A stretch of DNA of 64,000 nucleotides from positions 186,001 to 250,000 of the forward strand of contig JAJEKV010000329.1 in assembly GCA_021234155.1 (NCBI GenBank), read 5' to 3'. The translations under genes were made by a program, and so were the position numbers. Of the stretch, positions 31,898-42,024 are shown in pieces; the stretch's first letter is position 1, and each line of letters starts with the position of its first letter. Under the pieces are notes generated by a model, which was not told where the DNA came from, did not search any database, and worked only from the letters and a program-made list of their open reading frames with translations. This DNA is from Isoetes taiwanensis (taxonomy: Eukaryota > Streptophyta > Lycopodiopsida > Isoetales > Isoetaceae).

Positions 31898-31918
31898 TAA
31901 TTATAGTGTTTTAAGCTT

Positions 31919-31995
31919 AGCTTCTTTCTAGAGTTTGTCAAAGTGGTATTACATGTTGGTAAATGAATGTGGTATAATTATAGTGTTTTAAGCTT
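31919..31995 (+). repeat. Duplicate of the retroposon's upstream flank
   Basis: AGCTTCTTTCTAGAGTTTGT and the following 50 bases repeat the sequence at 29773-29839 that lies on the other side of the retroposon. Tandem duplication of the target region, before or during insertion, would explain this. Confidence 0.8.
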
Positions 31996-32049
31996 ATGGT
32001 TTTGTCTATGTGGTATAACATTATGGTTGTGGATGTGGTTTAATGTAGT

Positions 32050-32738
32050 GCTTGGCAGCGTTGGGGAAACTTTCAAACCTTGTTAGGAAAATTTCCTGCA
32101 AGTCCTAAAACTATTCTGGAATTCATAAGTTAAGCTCCCTTTTGCTAATACTTCAAACGGAAATAATATATATTCAATACCTTTTTTTTAATTAGAAACT
32201 CAAAATGATTAAATAGTAGGAATAAAGTTGATAATTTTAAAATTAAGATCTTCACCACAAGTTTAACACAAAAGAGTACAAAAGGACTTACGATGTTTAA
32301 TAGTAGCTTTCATCAAGTGTAATGTTCAATTACATCATCAACAATGGGTCAAATTTGTGAATGTAGCAATGGGGCCCTGACAGCGCCCAAATCCTTCATA
32401 ATCCATGCCAAAGGCAATGAAATGAGCTGCAGTATTGCCTTAAGCCCACCCTGCAGATGCTAGTTATGAAGGATTGCAAAATGCTATTAATAGAACATAT
32501 TTGGATATTACCATCCAAGTAGAAGGTAATAGTATCTCCCGTGATCCATGGCAAAGGAACACCGTTTTGAGCTTGCCCGATTCAGGAGGCCAATTTTTGT
32601 ATATAACTCGCCCACTTCGAGTTCTTTACATATTTCTATACACAAAGAAAGAACACACAAAAGAACCCCTCCAATAAGGCGCTTGTAAAAAAACAATTCA
32701 ATGTTAAAGCACAAGGTAGACTTTCTTTTACCTCTGTT
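32050..32738. other. Spacer, no recognised gene
   Basis: AT-rich sequence with only short frames. Confidence 0.5.
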
Positions 32739-33062
32739 TCAACTTGACTCCAAAGAGAAGATTTTCACGCCAATGCATAATACAGTAAGAACCCAACCAT
32801 AGATAATGCTCGACCTAGAATTTGTTCTCCCTACAACTTTAACATTACGAATCTTTAAATAAATTTGTTTCTCACGAAAAACAAGGGGTGCTTTAACCCC
32901 TTCGACTTTTTTCGTAAGAGGCAAAGACTCTTCTTCTTGAGCGAAATCTAAACTCTCTTGAAACTGAAGCTTTCCATTCTTTGGTTGCAACTCAATTCCT
33001 GCTCCATCCAGATATTTGTAGCAGCAGAGGGCGCTTACGCCATTGCCCACCCCTGGTCTCAA
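32739..33062 (-). CDS. Unrecognised 107-codon frame
   Basis: A minus-strand frame starts MRPGVGNGVSALCCYKYLDG, contains a charged middle (FAQEEESLPLTKKVEG) and ends with a hydrophobic stretch (IIYGWVLTVLCIGVKIF) that could be a membrane segment. It lies about 700 bp downstream of the DUF1005 remnant on the same strand, but nothing ties it to that gene. No family is recognised and it could be a chance frame. Confidence 0.2.
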   Translation of the reverse strand: MRPGVGNGVSALCCYKYLDGAGIELQPKNGKLQFQESLDFAQEEESLPLTKKVEGVKAPLVFREKQIYLKIRNVKVVGRTNSRSSIIYGWVLTVLCIGVKIFSLESS

Positions 33063-33749
33063 ACATTGCTTTCTGCTTCGAAGCTAAAAATCACTTGGGA
33101 TTGAATAGCCCAAATGAGAGAATTTTTTCCCCCTTGCCGTTCTAGAGCTGGTCTTAGCATATGGAGTCAAGTGCGGGAAGCAGGATCCCGGTTTAGACAA
33201 GGGATATTTGCCAAGGAATGATCGCTAGCCTATTTCATGGGAGAAATGATCGTAAAACAAAAAACGAGAGGACCTGAATGTCGCCGAACAGGTTTTTTGT
33301 GTTGAGTGAGAGCTCTTACAAAAAAAAAAATGCAAATTTCTGTTCAATACTCATTCTCAATAAAAATCCATGTCTAATAATTGAATTGTTTTAGAATCCT
33401 TGTTGCTCGACGGAATGCGGCTGGTGCAAGAATCGACCAGATAGGGGTACAAGATCCGGCTCTGTTCTTGCTGGGCGGGAAGGATCCGGAAACCAGGGAA
33501 TTTCGGCCAGGAGGGCTTCCGGATGGCTGCCAGCTAGGACGGTTTTTTGTCCAGCATGGACGGTTCACAATATGTTGTTCTAATATGCATGGTTTTGCAT
33601 GAGCTTTATCTAAACATATGTAATTGAGTCTCCAATTTTTCTTTTTTCTTTTTTCGTGTTCTCCGCCGCAATCTAAATTCTTATCTTCTTGACACCTATT
33701 CTTGTGGCCACTATCAAACGACACGCAAACAACACAAACCTGCTGTAAG

Positions 33750-34363
33750 AGATTTGCAAGACCTGCTGTAATGGCAAATCCGAAGCCATAGCCAGCTTCT
33801 GGAGCAGATGGAGGGGTGGAGCAGGCGCCAGTTTCTCCGTTGAACTGGAAGACATAACGAGGATCTGCCCTTCACAAGAACATGGAGGTGAGTTCTTGGA
33901 GTAGAAGATTGAACCAACTTATTGCCACAATCTTTTCCAATATCAATCCATCCGTTATGAATCTGAACAGGCATTTCCTTCATCCATTCTGGCCCTACCG
34001 TAATGGCTTACCTTCACTTAATCCGCAAGAAGTGCCATGTCTGCCCGTATAAATCATAACCTCCAGAAAAAGCCATGAAGATCTGGCACAAGAAGAAGAA
34101 GAAAAAAGCTTCGCCACAACATCTTCGTCCAGGTCAAAACTCGTAGCGACATTTAACGGATTTGGATCTGCAGATTCGGGAGTTAAGAGCGGCACAGGGG
34201 CAGATTGAACAGGTAAATTTGGCAGCCTGACCTCGCAGAAACAGGGCGAAGAAGAGGAATGGATTCGATTTGTAGCGCTTTTTTTTGCAACAGAGATATG
34301 TAATCCTCGAGCGGCAACCAAAACCTTAACGAATGATCTTGGATCCATGAAAAGGGAGCTGGA
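33750..34363 (-). pseudogene. DUF1005-family plant protein, broken
   Basis: The first exon-like frame (start at 34363 or, better by family comparison, the MDP at 34342) reads MDPRSFVKVLVAARGL, then HSSSSPCFCEVRLPNLPVQS and VMIYTGRHGTSCGLSEGK. These are hallmark DUF1005 segments (N-terminal MDP, SSPCFC, YTGRxGxxCG). After a break at about 34000 another frame gives VQIHNGWIDIGKDCGNK and LHVLVKG. After a further one-base shift it gives DPRYVFQFNGE, the next conserved block. The C-terminal half of the family is missing. DUF1005 proteins are plant-specific and of unknown function. The shifts and truncation indicate a pseudogene, unless short introns account for the first break (a GTAAGC donor-like site follows CGLSEG). 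Confidence 0.75.
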
Positions 34364-34810
34364 AGCCATGATCGTAAGCAATGATCTTAAGCCATGGAAA
34401 AAGAATTCCAACAAAATGCGAAGAAAAGACCGAGACTAACAGATTCGGCAGGAAAAAGAAAACAATCAGGCGAGTTTTTGAAGTAACAAAGCAGGGGAAG
34501 GTCTGGCTATGGTGGACAAGCCGGAGCTGAGGTTCGTGATGTCCAGCTATGGCAGTGCACGACCTTCAAGGGCCCGCATTTTTGGTCTTGTGCCCCAACC
34601 CTAGTCCCTTCACATTACTATGGTTGCTCTGTCTAGATATGGCTATGGCGCCAAGAAGTTATCAGTTTTCTATCCAGACTTAACAGATATGGCCTTACAG
34701 ACATAGCCACAAAATCTGTCCTGGTGAAAATAGCTACAAAATCTGTCCTGGTGAAAATAGAAGAATATTTGTGGAGTGCGTGGAGCTAGGAACAAAATAT
34801 TTTTACCCCG

Positions 34811-35400
34811 GTTATTGTGATTCCATCGCAAAAAATTCCATCCCGCGGAATCACCAGGCCGGAGACCCCGTTATCCGTACCAGAGCCCCTGTTATCCGTA
34901 CCTGACAGGGTCGCTTTCAGGTCATTTATACTTTCCGGCGGAATCACAACTTTGCTATTCCGCCAGATGGAATCACCAATTTACGATTCTTCGAGATGGA
35001 ATCACCGCTCATGTATTCTCGCCGATTTTAATCACAAATCAGATATTTATTCCGCGAGACGGAATCACAACCTCGCTATTCCGCCAGATGGAATCATTTA
35101 ATGTCCGATTTTGTGAGATGGAATCACCACTTACGATCCCCGCCCACGTAATCACAACATTGCTATTCCGCCAGATGGAATCACAACCATGCGATTCTGG
35201 CCCCGGTGGAATCACAAATGTAAGATTCTTCGAGATGGAATCACCACTAATGCATTACGCCTCGACGGTATCACAAACCGCTTATTTCGTGGGGGCGGAA
35301 TCACGCTTTAGTGATTCCGGCCAAATTGAATCACTCCCCGTGATTCCGCGGATGGAATCACGCCGCCCGTGATTCCGCCGGATGGAATCAATTTCTGCAG
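34811..35400. repeat. Left subterminal GATTCC/GGAATC palindrome cluster
   Basis: Roughly eighteen GGAATCA words occur, many paired with TGATTCC or CGATTCT in inverted orientation, spaced about 25-45 bp. Confidence 0.85.
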
Positions 35401-36984
35401 ATGAGCGGCAGATTCTCAAAGTATAACTTACATTTGCTTGCAAAAGCAAGCATGGTGGATTGAATTGGAAGAAAATATAAAGTTGTGTTACTCCATTTTT
35501 TGTGTGCCTGTCCATTGTTATTCTATGCACTGCCTCGAGAATTTTTACGGATGGGGATTTGAACCCCTTGCCAATATTGGCAATGCCATGGCCGCTTTGC
35601 TTTAAAGCAAGAAAAAAAAACAAGGAACATGGTATTTTCAAGTAAAGAACAACATAAAACCAAGACTCCGGGAGGAAAAAAAAAATCTGTTTAACCGGAT
35701 TGAACAGGAAGCAAAGATGCAAGATATATGTGTTCTATGCAATGCAAAATGTAACCGGAATGGAGATGATATGTAAAAATGTGGATGAAGGCAGCAAAAA
35801 TGCCGGATTAACCATGGGATCTGTAAAAAAATGCAGAAGGATTAACAGGGTCTGTGAAAATGTGACAGGAAAACGAGGGTATGGCTAGGGACATTCGAGA
35901 CAGCGGAAGATGCAGCAAGGGGCGGTTAAAAGACCAAAATCGAGCCTCCTGCTTCCGGCAGAATTGTTAATAGATGAAGTAGACCTCCTCGCTGGAATAC
36001 TCTGTGGAACGGGAGAAGATGAGTCGGGAAGGTCACTCCATGATTTGCTGGGCTTTAATCGCTCACAACTACCGGAGATGGCAACATAACAGAGCAACAT
36101 GCTGAGAGCGTAACCATGGATTTTTCCCATAGCCTTCTACCAAACCATACTACTCCTCTTTTTAAAGCGCCATAGTATTCCGATGACGACGATATCCCGG
36201 TTCCCCGAATTTGATCCGAAGTTCTTTCTTCCAACAAACCGATATTCATCACAAAGGGCACATCTAACAAAGAACGCGCCTCCTACCATTAGACCGATTC
36301 AAACAAAGCATCGAAAAGGGCAATTTTTCCCGTGGTGCGGCTTCGATCTTGATAAGAACCCTAATGCATTTTTAAGAGAAAAAGGATTCTAAGAAGCTTT
36401 TCAAGCCTCGTAAAATCAAAGAACCGAAGTCTTTTTATCGATAATCGAATTAATATGATAAATCAAAACCCCAACGTAACTCTTCCGATCCAAATGCAAA
36501 GTCGGGCCGATAGTTCTTCTCAAAGCCGATCATTTTATGCTTCATCTCATGCCGTAATCGAAGTTTCTAGACCCTAATTTTCTACGCCATAGCCTAGCCA
36601 TCTTTGCACGGATCCGTAGAAAAGAAAATAAAAAGATTAGTAAGAAAAGAAGGAAGAATATAAGGTGAAGCAGCCCGGATCCCTTTACCCTATGCCTGGA
36701 CGGAACCATGAAGAAGTATAACTATCAAAAGAAAACCAACAAATGCTTAAGTCTTATCGCCGCCATACCCTAAAGCTAAAAAAAATGAAGCACTAAATAG
36801 CTCTTATTAAATGAAGCACCGAAATGTTTTCTCGCCATAGCCACCATTCCGATCCGGAGAAGAAAGTAAAACGATAACAAGAAAAGAAAAGAAGGAAGAT
36901 CGCCGTGAGCAAGCCGCCATAGCCGGGCAGACCGGCTGAAAAACCTCCAAGAACGTAAAAAATTTGAATTTTTTAGTTTTATAT

Positions 36985-37230
36985 TTTAAAATGTGATTCC
37001 GTCCCATGGAATAACACAGCGGTGATTCCGTCCGGCGGTATTTTGCGGATGTGATTCCGCCGGAAGGTATAAAACGGACGGCCAGGATGGACCCTACAAA
37101 CGGATGGCTGGGATCCATCAAAAGGTACACCTGACGTTGTCGCACGGAACGGGCCTCCGTAACGGATCCCGTTCCCGGAGGGTTTGTGATTCCGCGGGAT
37201 GGAATTTTTTGCGATGGAATCACAATAACC
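36985..37230. repeat. Right subterminal GATTCC/GGAATC palindrome cluster
   Basis: A shorter cluster of the same words in inverse arrangement, leading into the right terminal inverted repeat. Confidence 0.85.
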
Positions 37231-37260
37231 AGGGTAAAAATATCTTCACGCGTGGAGCTA

Positions 37261-38465
37261 TATTGCAAAAAAGGAAGAGTGTTCAATATTCTAGCTATGG
37301 CGGAAGAAGGAAAGTTCAGCTATACTACAGATTTTTACATTTCTTCGTAATGCACGCCAGAGCAGAATCACAAACGGAAAATAATCTGACAGAGGAAGGC
37401 CAAGGGACAAAGCAATAAGGTAGTGGACCAGCTCTTCATCGAAGGGCTATGTAAAAAACTCTTGGTTTTTCTGATCTGGTTCCCTGCCCATTTCTAAGGA
37501 GAGTGCACATGATCATATAAAACAACAATAGCGCAGCCCAGGGCATCCCCACAATTGAATCTAGCACCACATTTTTTTTTCCTGGATATTGCCTTGGATG
37601 ATTGATTAACCAAAGGGGGCAGAATTATTTGCTCTTGGGTGACTTTTTTTTCCACCAGAACAAGTTTACCCGGCCATTGCTGGACTTGGTTGGGTGGTTC
37701 CAGAGGTAGATCGGGACCCCAATTTCGTCTAGAATGGTTGTAACAGGAATGGGTTTTTTTGTAGCCATTGCATTTTCTTTTGGACACCTCTTTGATTGGT
37801 CCAAGTATCAATGGATCAATTTGTTGGGTATTGGATTTTCAAACCCAGTAAGCTCAGTGCCTGCTATAAGTTGCTCTTTATCCTTTCACAGACCCAGGTA
37901 GTTAAGTATACAGGATCTAGCAGCACTACCAACGACATCTATCTATTATGATTGGATAAAGATTCCTAATTAGAGCGATAAAACTCAAATGATTCTCTTC
38001 CTCTGACTGATCCTCTTTCCTCGTCTTTTTTCTCCCCCTTTTTTTTTAATAAAGCACCCAATAATCTCGATTCAAACAAAGCGATCAACCCATAAATTTC
38101 TTTTCTGTACTTATTGCAAATATTCCTTATTATTGACTCAAATTTCTTAACCACAGGCGAGCCGGGAAAGAGAAATGTTCGCGGCGGCCAAGGCCGCCGC
38201 GATAAATTTCTTGTAGTTATAGTTTAGATAAACCAATAACGATAACAAGTAATGTTTGGATGGTTTCTTATGTATGGTAGTACGGCTATGTCACTATCTT
38301 TCCTCAATAGCAACAAAAATATGGAGCAAGGGGATTTGAACCCCAACCATTTCCAAAACTTATAAACAATAATAAACAAATTTAATAGAGAAAGAAAGCA
38401 AACATATAGTATAGAAAGAAAGTGATGACCTTGCATGTACTTAAAAAAAAAGCTTCTGACCTCTT
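37261..38465. other. Spacer, no recognised gene
   Basis: There is one longer minus-strand frame (37811-37494, 105 codons, with WGPDLPLEPPNQVQQWPGK) that I cannot identify. The rest is AT-rich. A T-loop-like word, GGTTCAAATCCCC, occurs on the minus strand near 38330-38343 without a supporting tRNA structure. Confidence 0.4.
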
Positions 38466-38473
38466 GCATGGGA

Positions 38474-38504
38474 AGGAAGGAAGGAAGGTACTTTTATCGT
38501 CCAC
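38474..38504 (-). mobile_element. Minimal 31-nt LINE insertion with 8-bp target duplication
   Basis: GCATGGGA at 38466-38473 is repeated at 38505-38512. Between them lie three GGAAG-like units and ACTTTTATCGTCCAC, the last bases of the LINE 3' end seen at 24275-24315. On the minus strand this is the extreme 3' end of the LINE plus its CTTCC tail. Confidence 0.85.
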
Positions 38505-38512
38505 GCATGGGA

Positions 38513-39905
38513 GATAAGGAAAGAAAGAAATAACCTCTTGAAAGCACATATCTCTAAAGTTTTCAAAAAGGCCATCTCGCATGCAACAACCAGTCTTTAT
38601 GGTTCAAAATTCCAATATATACTGTCTTTATGGTTTAAACAAGTTATTAAGTTCTTTATTCAAGCATATCGCTTGTTAATTTGAGACGGATGCCATATCC
38701 TGAGCTTGGTTCTCTGTTAAAAAATAGAGGACAAAGGATCAGTCAAAACAAAGGAATGGAAAAGGCAAAGTGTTAAGAAATATTGGAATGCACAGGTGGA
38801 GTAATATTGTTGCTTGCTAAATAGTTTAACTCCATCGCTAAACTCCATAGAGCGATCCTACATTTGTGAACGGATCAGAGAAGTTGGCCGGAAGCTTAAG
38901 GAGTTCCAAAATAGCAAGCGGAGTTCCAAAATAGCAAGCAACACATAAAAGCAAACGTGATCCAATATTCGCTCCTATGCTATGAAACGAAAGGGGCGCT
39001 CATAGCCATGTCCAGATAATAAATTCTCAAAACAGGAACGAACATGCGATGCTAGTAGCTTCGGCCAGAGATGGCAAGAGATCGCCGGAATGGCTTCCTA
39101 TGATCGAACTTGTGTTCTGGGCAAAACGGGAGGGATAAAATAAATGAAATAGAGTACAAAAGATCTTATTTGCCATCGCCAGACAATGCCTTAGTGTTAG
39201 AACCTGGAGATTGTAATCTTAGCTCATTTCCTTGCAGAAAGCTTAAGACATGTAAAATTTTACCTGTGCTGATCGCTGGATTCTGCAATAACAGTCGGCA
39301 TAGCTTCAAAGTAGAGAGCCGGAAATAGAACACTTAGGTTACCGGAAAAAAATGCACCTAAATCGCCAAGCTTCTTACAGTTTAAATGAAAACAATCGAT
39401 CAGAAGAAAGAATACCATAAAGATAAGGAAAAAGATAACCCTGCTTTGCCAGATGAATCTGAGAAAATAAGATGAATCTGAGAAAATAAGGGGCCGGAGG
39501 AACTGAGTATCCATGAAATAGAGGAAGCTGCAGATGGAGAGGCATGCATAAGTGCAGTCCAGTCCAGCGATCTGGGAAGCATCCTTTGGAGCTTCCATGT
39601 TGAAAAAAATGCTTTAGACGCCATGGCCATGGTGCATTTGGTATAAAAAAATGAAAGGCTCAAAGCGTCTGCAAATTTGAAAATCGTATTACCTGGCACG
39701 GTTTCCGTTGCGCTAAATTTTCCCCCTTATTCATTCCCCTCCTCCTAATTATTTTATAAAAAAATTTCACAAAAAACCTTGATGCTCCCTTCGTAAGTTT
39801 TAATTATGACATCTTTCATCCTTAGGCCTCCTATCTGCAAATCAACAGCATTAAAGCATCCGTTATAACCCGCCGCTTCCCAATGGGGTGATATTTTGTA
39901 TTATA
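38513..39905. other. Spacer with small tandem duplications and an unrecognised minus-strand frame
   Basis: GGAGTTCCAAAATAGCAAGC is duplicated at about 38900-38940, and GATGAATCTGAGAAAATAAG at about 39453-39491. Minus-strand frames at 39699-39400 (starts MPGNTIFKF, contains MAMASKAFFSTWKLQ) and 39598-39260 overlap. Neither is recognised, but the first has a Ser-rich, transit-peptide-like start. Confidence 0.35.
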
Positions 39906-39914
39906 AGTCTAACC

Positions 39915-40720
39915 TTCTTGGCTATGGTAATGTACCAAGGGATATGCCCTAGAGTTATATGGTCAAGGGTTCAAGCCTTTTTATTTTCCTTGTGTTTTAT
40001 ATCCCATGGTGGACCTATGAATCCCCCCATGTGATGTACTATGTATTGTGAACCTCTCTTGGTTAAGATAATGATCCGAGGGGTATGCCCCAAGGTCATA
40101 TGATCAAGGGTTCGTATAAGTCCCTCCCATGTATCCATTGTATATTTATTTATAACCTGTCAACTTTCGGTAGTAGTGGTGGTAACTCTGCTTCTCTTGC
40201 TTCATGTTCAGCTCTTTTTTGGCCTTTCTTTACTGCAAAATTATATTAGCTTTATCAATTCCGGTCAAGAATGGTCTTCTCCCCCTCTCCTCCTCTTTGG
40301 GATCATTAGGTTCCTTTGCTTCTTCATATAAACTGTTCAATTTAGCATATCAATCTTTTTTGCACTTCAAATGGTTGAAAATCCTAAAAAAAGGATAAAT
40401 GAGGTGGTCTCAACTTAAGTAAAATATATATAACCTTTTAGCCTTGCTAGGCCTAGGCCCCAATAAGCCTAACATGTTTGCTTCAAGTCTGGCTAGGCCT
40501 CCCTATGATACTTTGTATCTCTCCATGGTCGAAGTATGAGTGCACCCATGTGTGTGATGTTTAGCTACGTTTTATATCATTATTTGTGACACATAACATT
40601 CTTAGTTGTGGCGTATAGCCAAGGGGCATGCCCCAAGGCTAAATAATAAAGGTTCAATTGTGGCGTATAGCAAGGGGCATGTCCAAAGGCTAAATGGTGT
40701 AGTGTTCTTTGGGCACTAAA
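39915..40720 (+). repeat. Cluster of diverged tRNA-like (SINE-like) repeats
   Basis: Four related segments lie at about 39918-39976, 40060-40115, 40608-40655 and 40655-40710. Each has an A-box-like start, a central AAGGGGCATGCCCCAAGG-type block and, in the best copies, GGTCAAGGGTTCAAGCC or GATCAAGGGTTCGTA, resembling a Pol III B box with the T-stem. They look like tRNA-derived SINE heads. The 3' tails differ, so the family assignment is tentative. Confidence 0.45.
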
Positions 40721-40909
40721 CATGCATGAGCCATCTCATAAAGCACACGCCTAGATAAACCAAAGTCTCGATAATTAGCTCTCTGTCTTCTAGTTAGGGG
40801 GAGTATGAAAAGTCCTTAAGGTAATTTGAGTCCCTCGTTCCCCAATAGACTGGCCTACAATAATACCTAAACCCTGGTCATATACTGCACACTTGATGGT
40901 GGCACGAGT

Positions 40910-40963
40910 TCCCCCCCCCCCCCCCCCCCCCCCCCACCAAAAAAAAAAAAAAAAAAAAAAAAG
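40910..40963 (+). repeat. Poly(C) followed by poly(A)
   Basis: A run of about 26 C is followed by ACC and about 26 A. It lies in one of two diverged tandem segments of about 190 bp (40867-41060 and 41075-41170). The length may be affected by sequencing error. Confidence 0.85.
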
Positions 40964-41636
40964 AAACCCACCCCATCCATGTTGTTTGTGGTGGTTGTTC
41001 TCGTTGCAGGTATACTTGGCCATCGGGGGCCCCCGGAGGGGGGACAAGGGACATCCCCCAAGGCTTGATGGTGTATGGCTCAAACCATGGTCATGTATTA
41101 TATACTTGGTGGTGGTAAAAGTCCCTCTATGTTTGTGGTTGTTGTTGTTCTCATTGAAGGTACAGTTGGACGTTTGGTAAGGTAAGATTACATAGTCCTC
41201 CCACGTTTTTTTATCATATACTGGTTTGCTTGATATTTGAATAATGTCTAGAATGCCTTTAAAAAAAAAAAAAAAAAAGCCCATATCTATAGTGGTTTGA
41301 TAGTCGTTAATTATGACAATTGTTTTTTTTTTTTTTGGAGTAATCATTATGGATAGCCACATCCTTTTAGCTGAATGCCTATAAATAATTACCATGAAAA
41401 TTAACTTGCTTTTGAAACTATGACACAAACCACAACCATTTTATAACATACATCGTGATATAGAAAACTAGCATGATTAACCACCATGGCATTTAAGTTG
41501 ATATAGAAGTCCACGCCAGAACTACTTCAACTTTATGACAATAGAAAACCAACATAAACAACCATCACCATATTTAAAGTGATGTTGAAAAACCATGTTA
41601 CAAACCACTGTTGACATAATAAACCATGCAACATTA

Positions 41637-42024
41637 GAAGGAAGGAAGGAAGGAAGTTTATTTTAACGTCCACGGAGGCCAGAGGCCTATGAGATCGCAC
41701 GTATCGTGCAAAAAAAAGCCAAAAACCCCAACAAAGAAAAAAACAAACAATGTAATCAGACAAGAGAACCCTACTAACGGGATGAAAAAACCCCCACTTG
41801 GGAGGAAAAACCCTAACAGTAGGCTCTCAAATACCATGCCCCAGAAGAGCAAGTCTGACGGCCGAAATCTGCAGGATGTAAGCTCCCAGTCGCGCTACCA
41901 TAGGTGATGCGAGTAACTGATGTAGCGGTGTGTCAGAGCATCTAAGATCAGTGTGCACTGCTCGGACATGGGCATATGCTGGGCACCGCTGGAGGGCATG
42001 GTGCTCATCCTCTATCACGTGCAT
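41637..42024 (-). mobile_element. 5'-truncated LINE with C-terminal zinc finger
   Basis: The plus strand starts with GGAAG repeats and TTTAACGTCCACGGAGGCC. It then has paired AAAAAACCCCCACTTGGGAGG and a minus-strand frame (42024-41827) reading IEDEHHALQRCPAYAHVRAV, the end of the CxxC...IEDExH...C finger. This is the same LINE family as 25966-26494 but a more diverged copy. No clear target duplication was found. Confidence 0.82.

Larger units (their letters stand above)
34789..37249. mobile_element. Non-autonomous MULE-like element with palindromic ends
   Basis: A perfect 11-bp direct repeat, GCGTGGAGCTA, flanks the element (34778-34788 and 37250-37260). The ends are inverted repeats sharing ATATTTTTACCCYGG, then TTATTGTGATTCCATCGC, and the CCCGCGGAATCAC block. 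Subterminal regions (about 34811-35400 and 36985-37200) are packed with GTGATTCCGNC...GATGGAATCAC-type inverted words. Target duplications of 9-11 bp are characteristic of the Mutator superfamily. No transposase is visible. The middle (35400-36980) has only short frames and may contain captured host sequence; for instance two related stretches with GCCATAGCC and GATCCG occur near 36590 and 36830. Confidence 0.82.

Noticed and set aside
35550..35575. Pol III B-box-like GGTTCAAATCCCC on the minus strand (also near 38335)
   Set aside because: No A box or acceptor stem at tRNA spacing. At most a decayed SINE fragment.
40910..40963. Poly(C) run as a G-quadruplex or i-motif regulatory site
   Set aside because: It is a single homopolymer next to poly(A) in decayed repeats, with no gene nearby and a length that may be unreliable.
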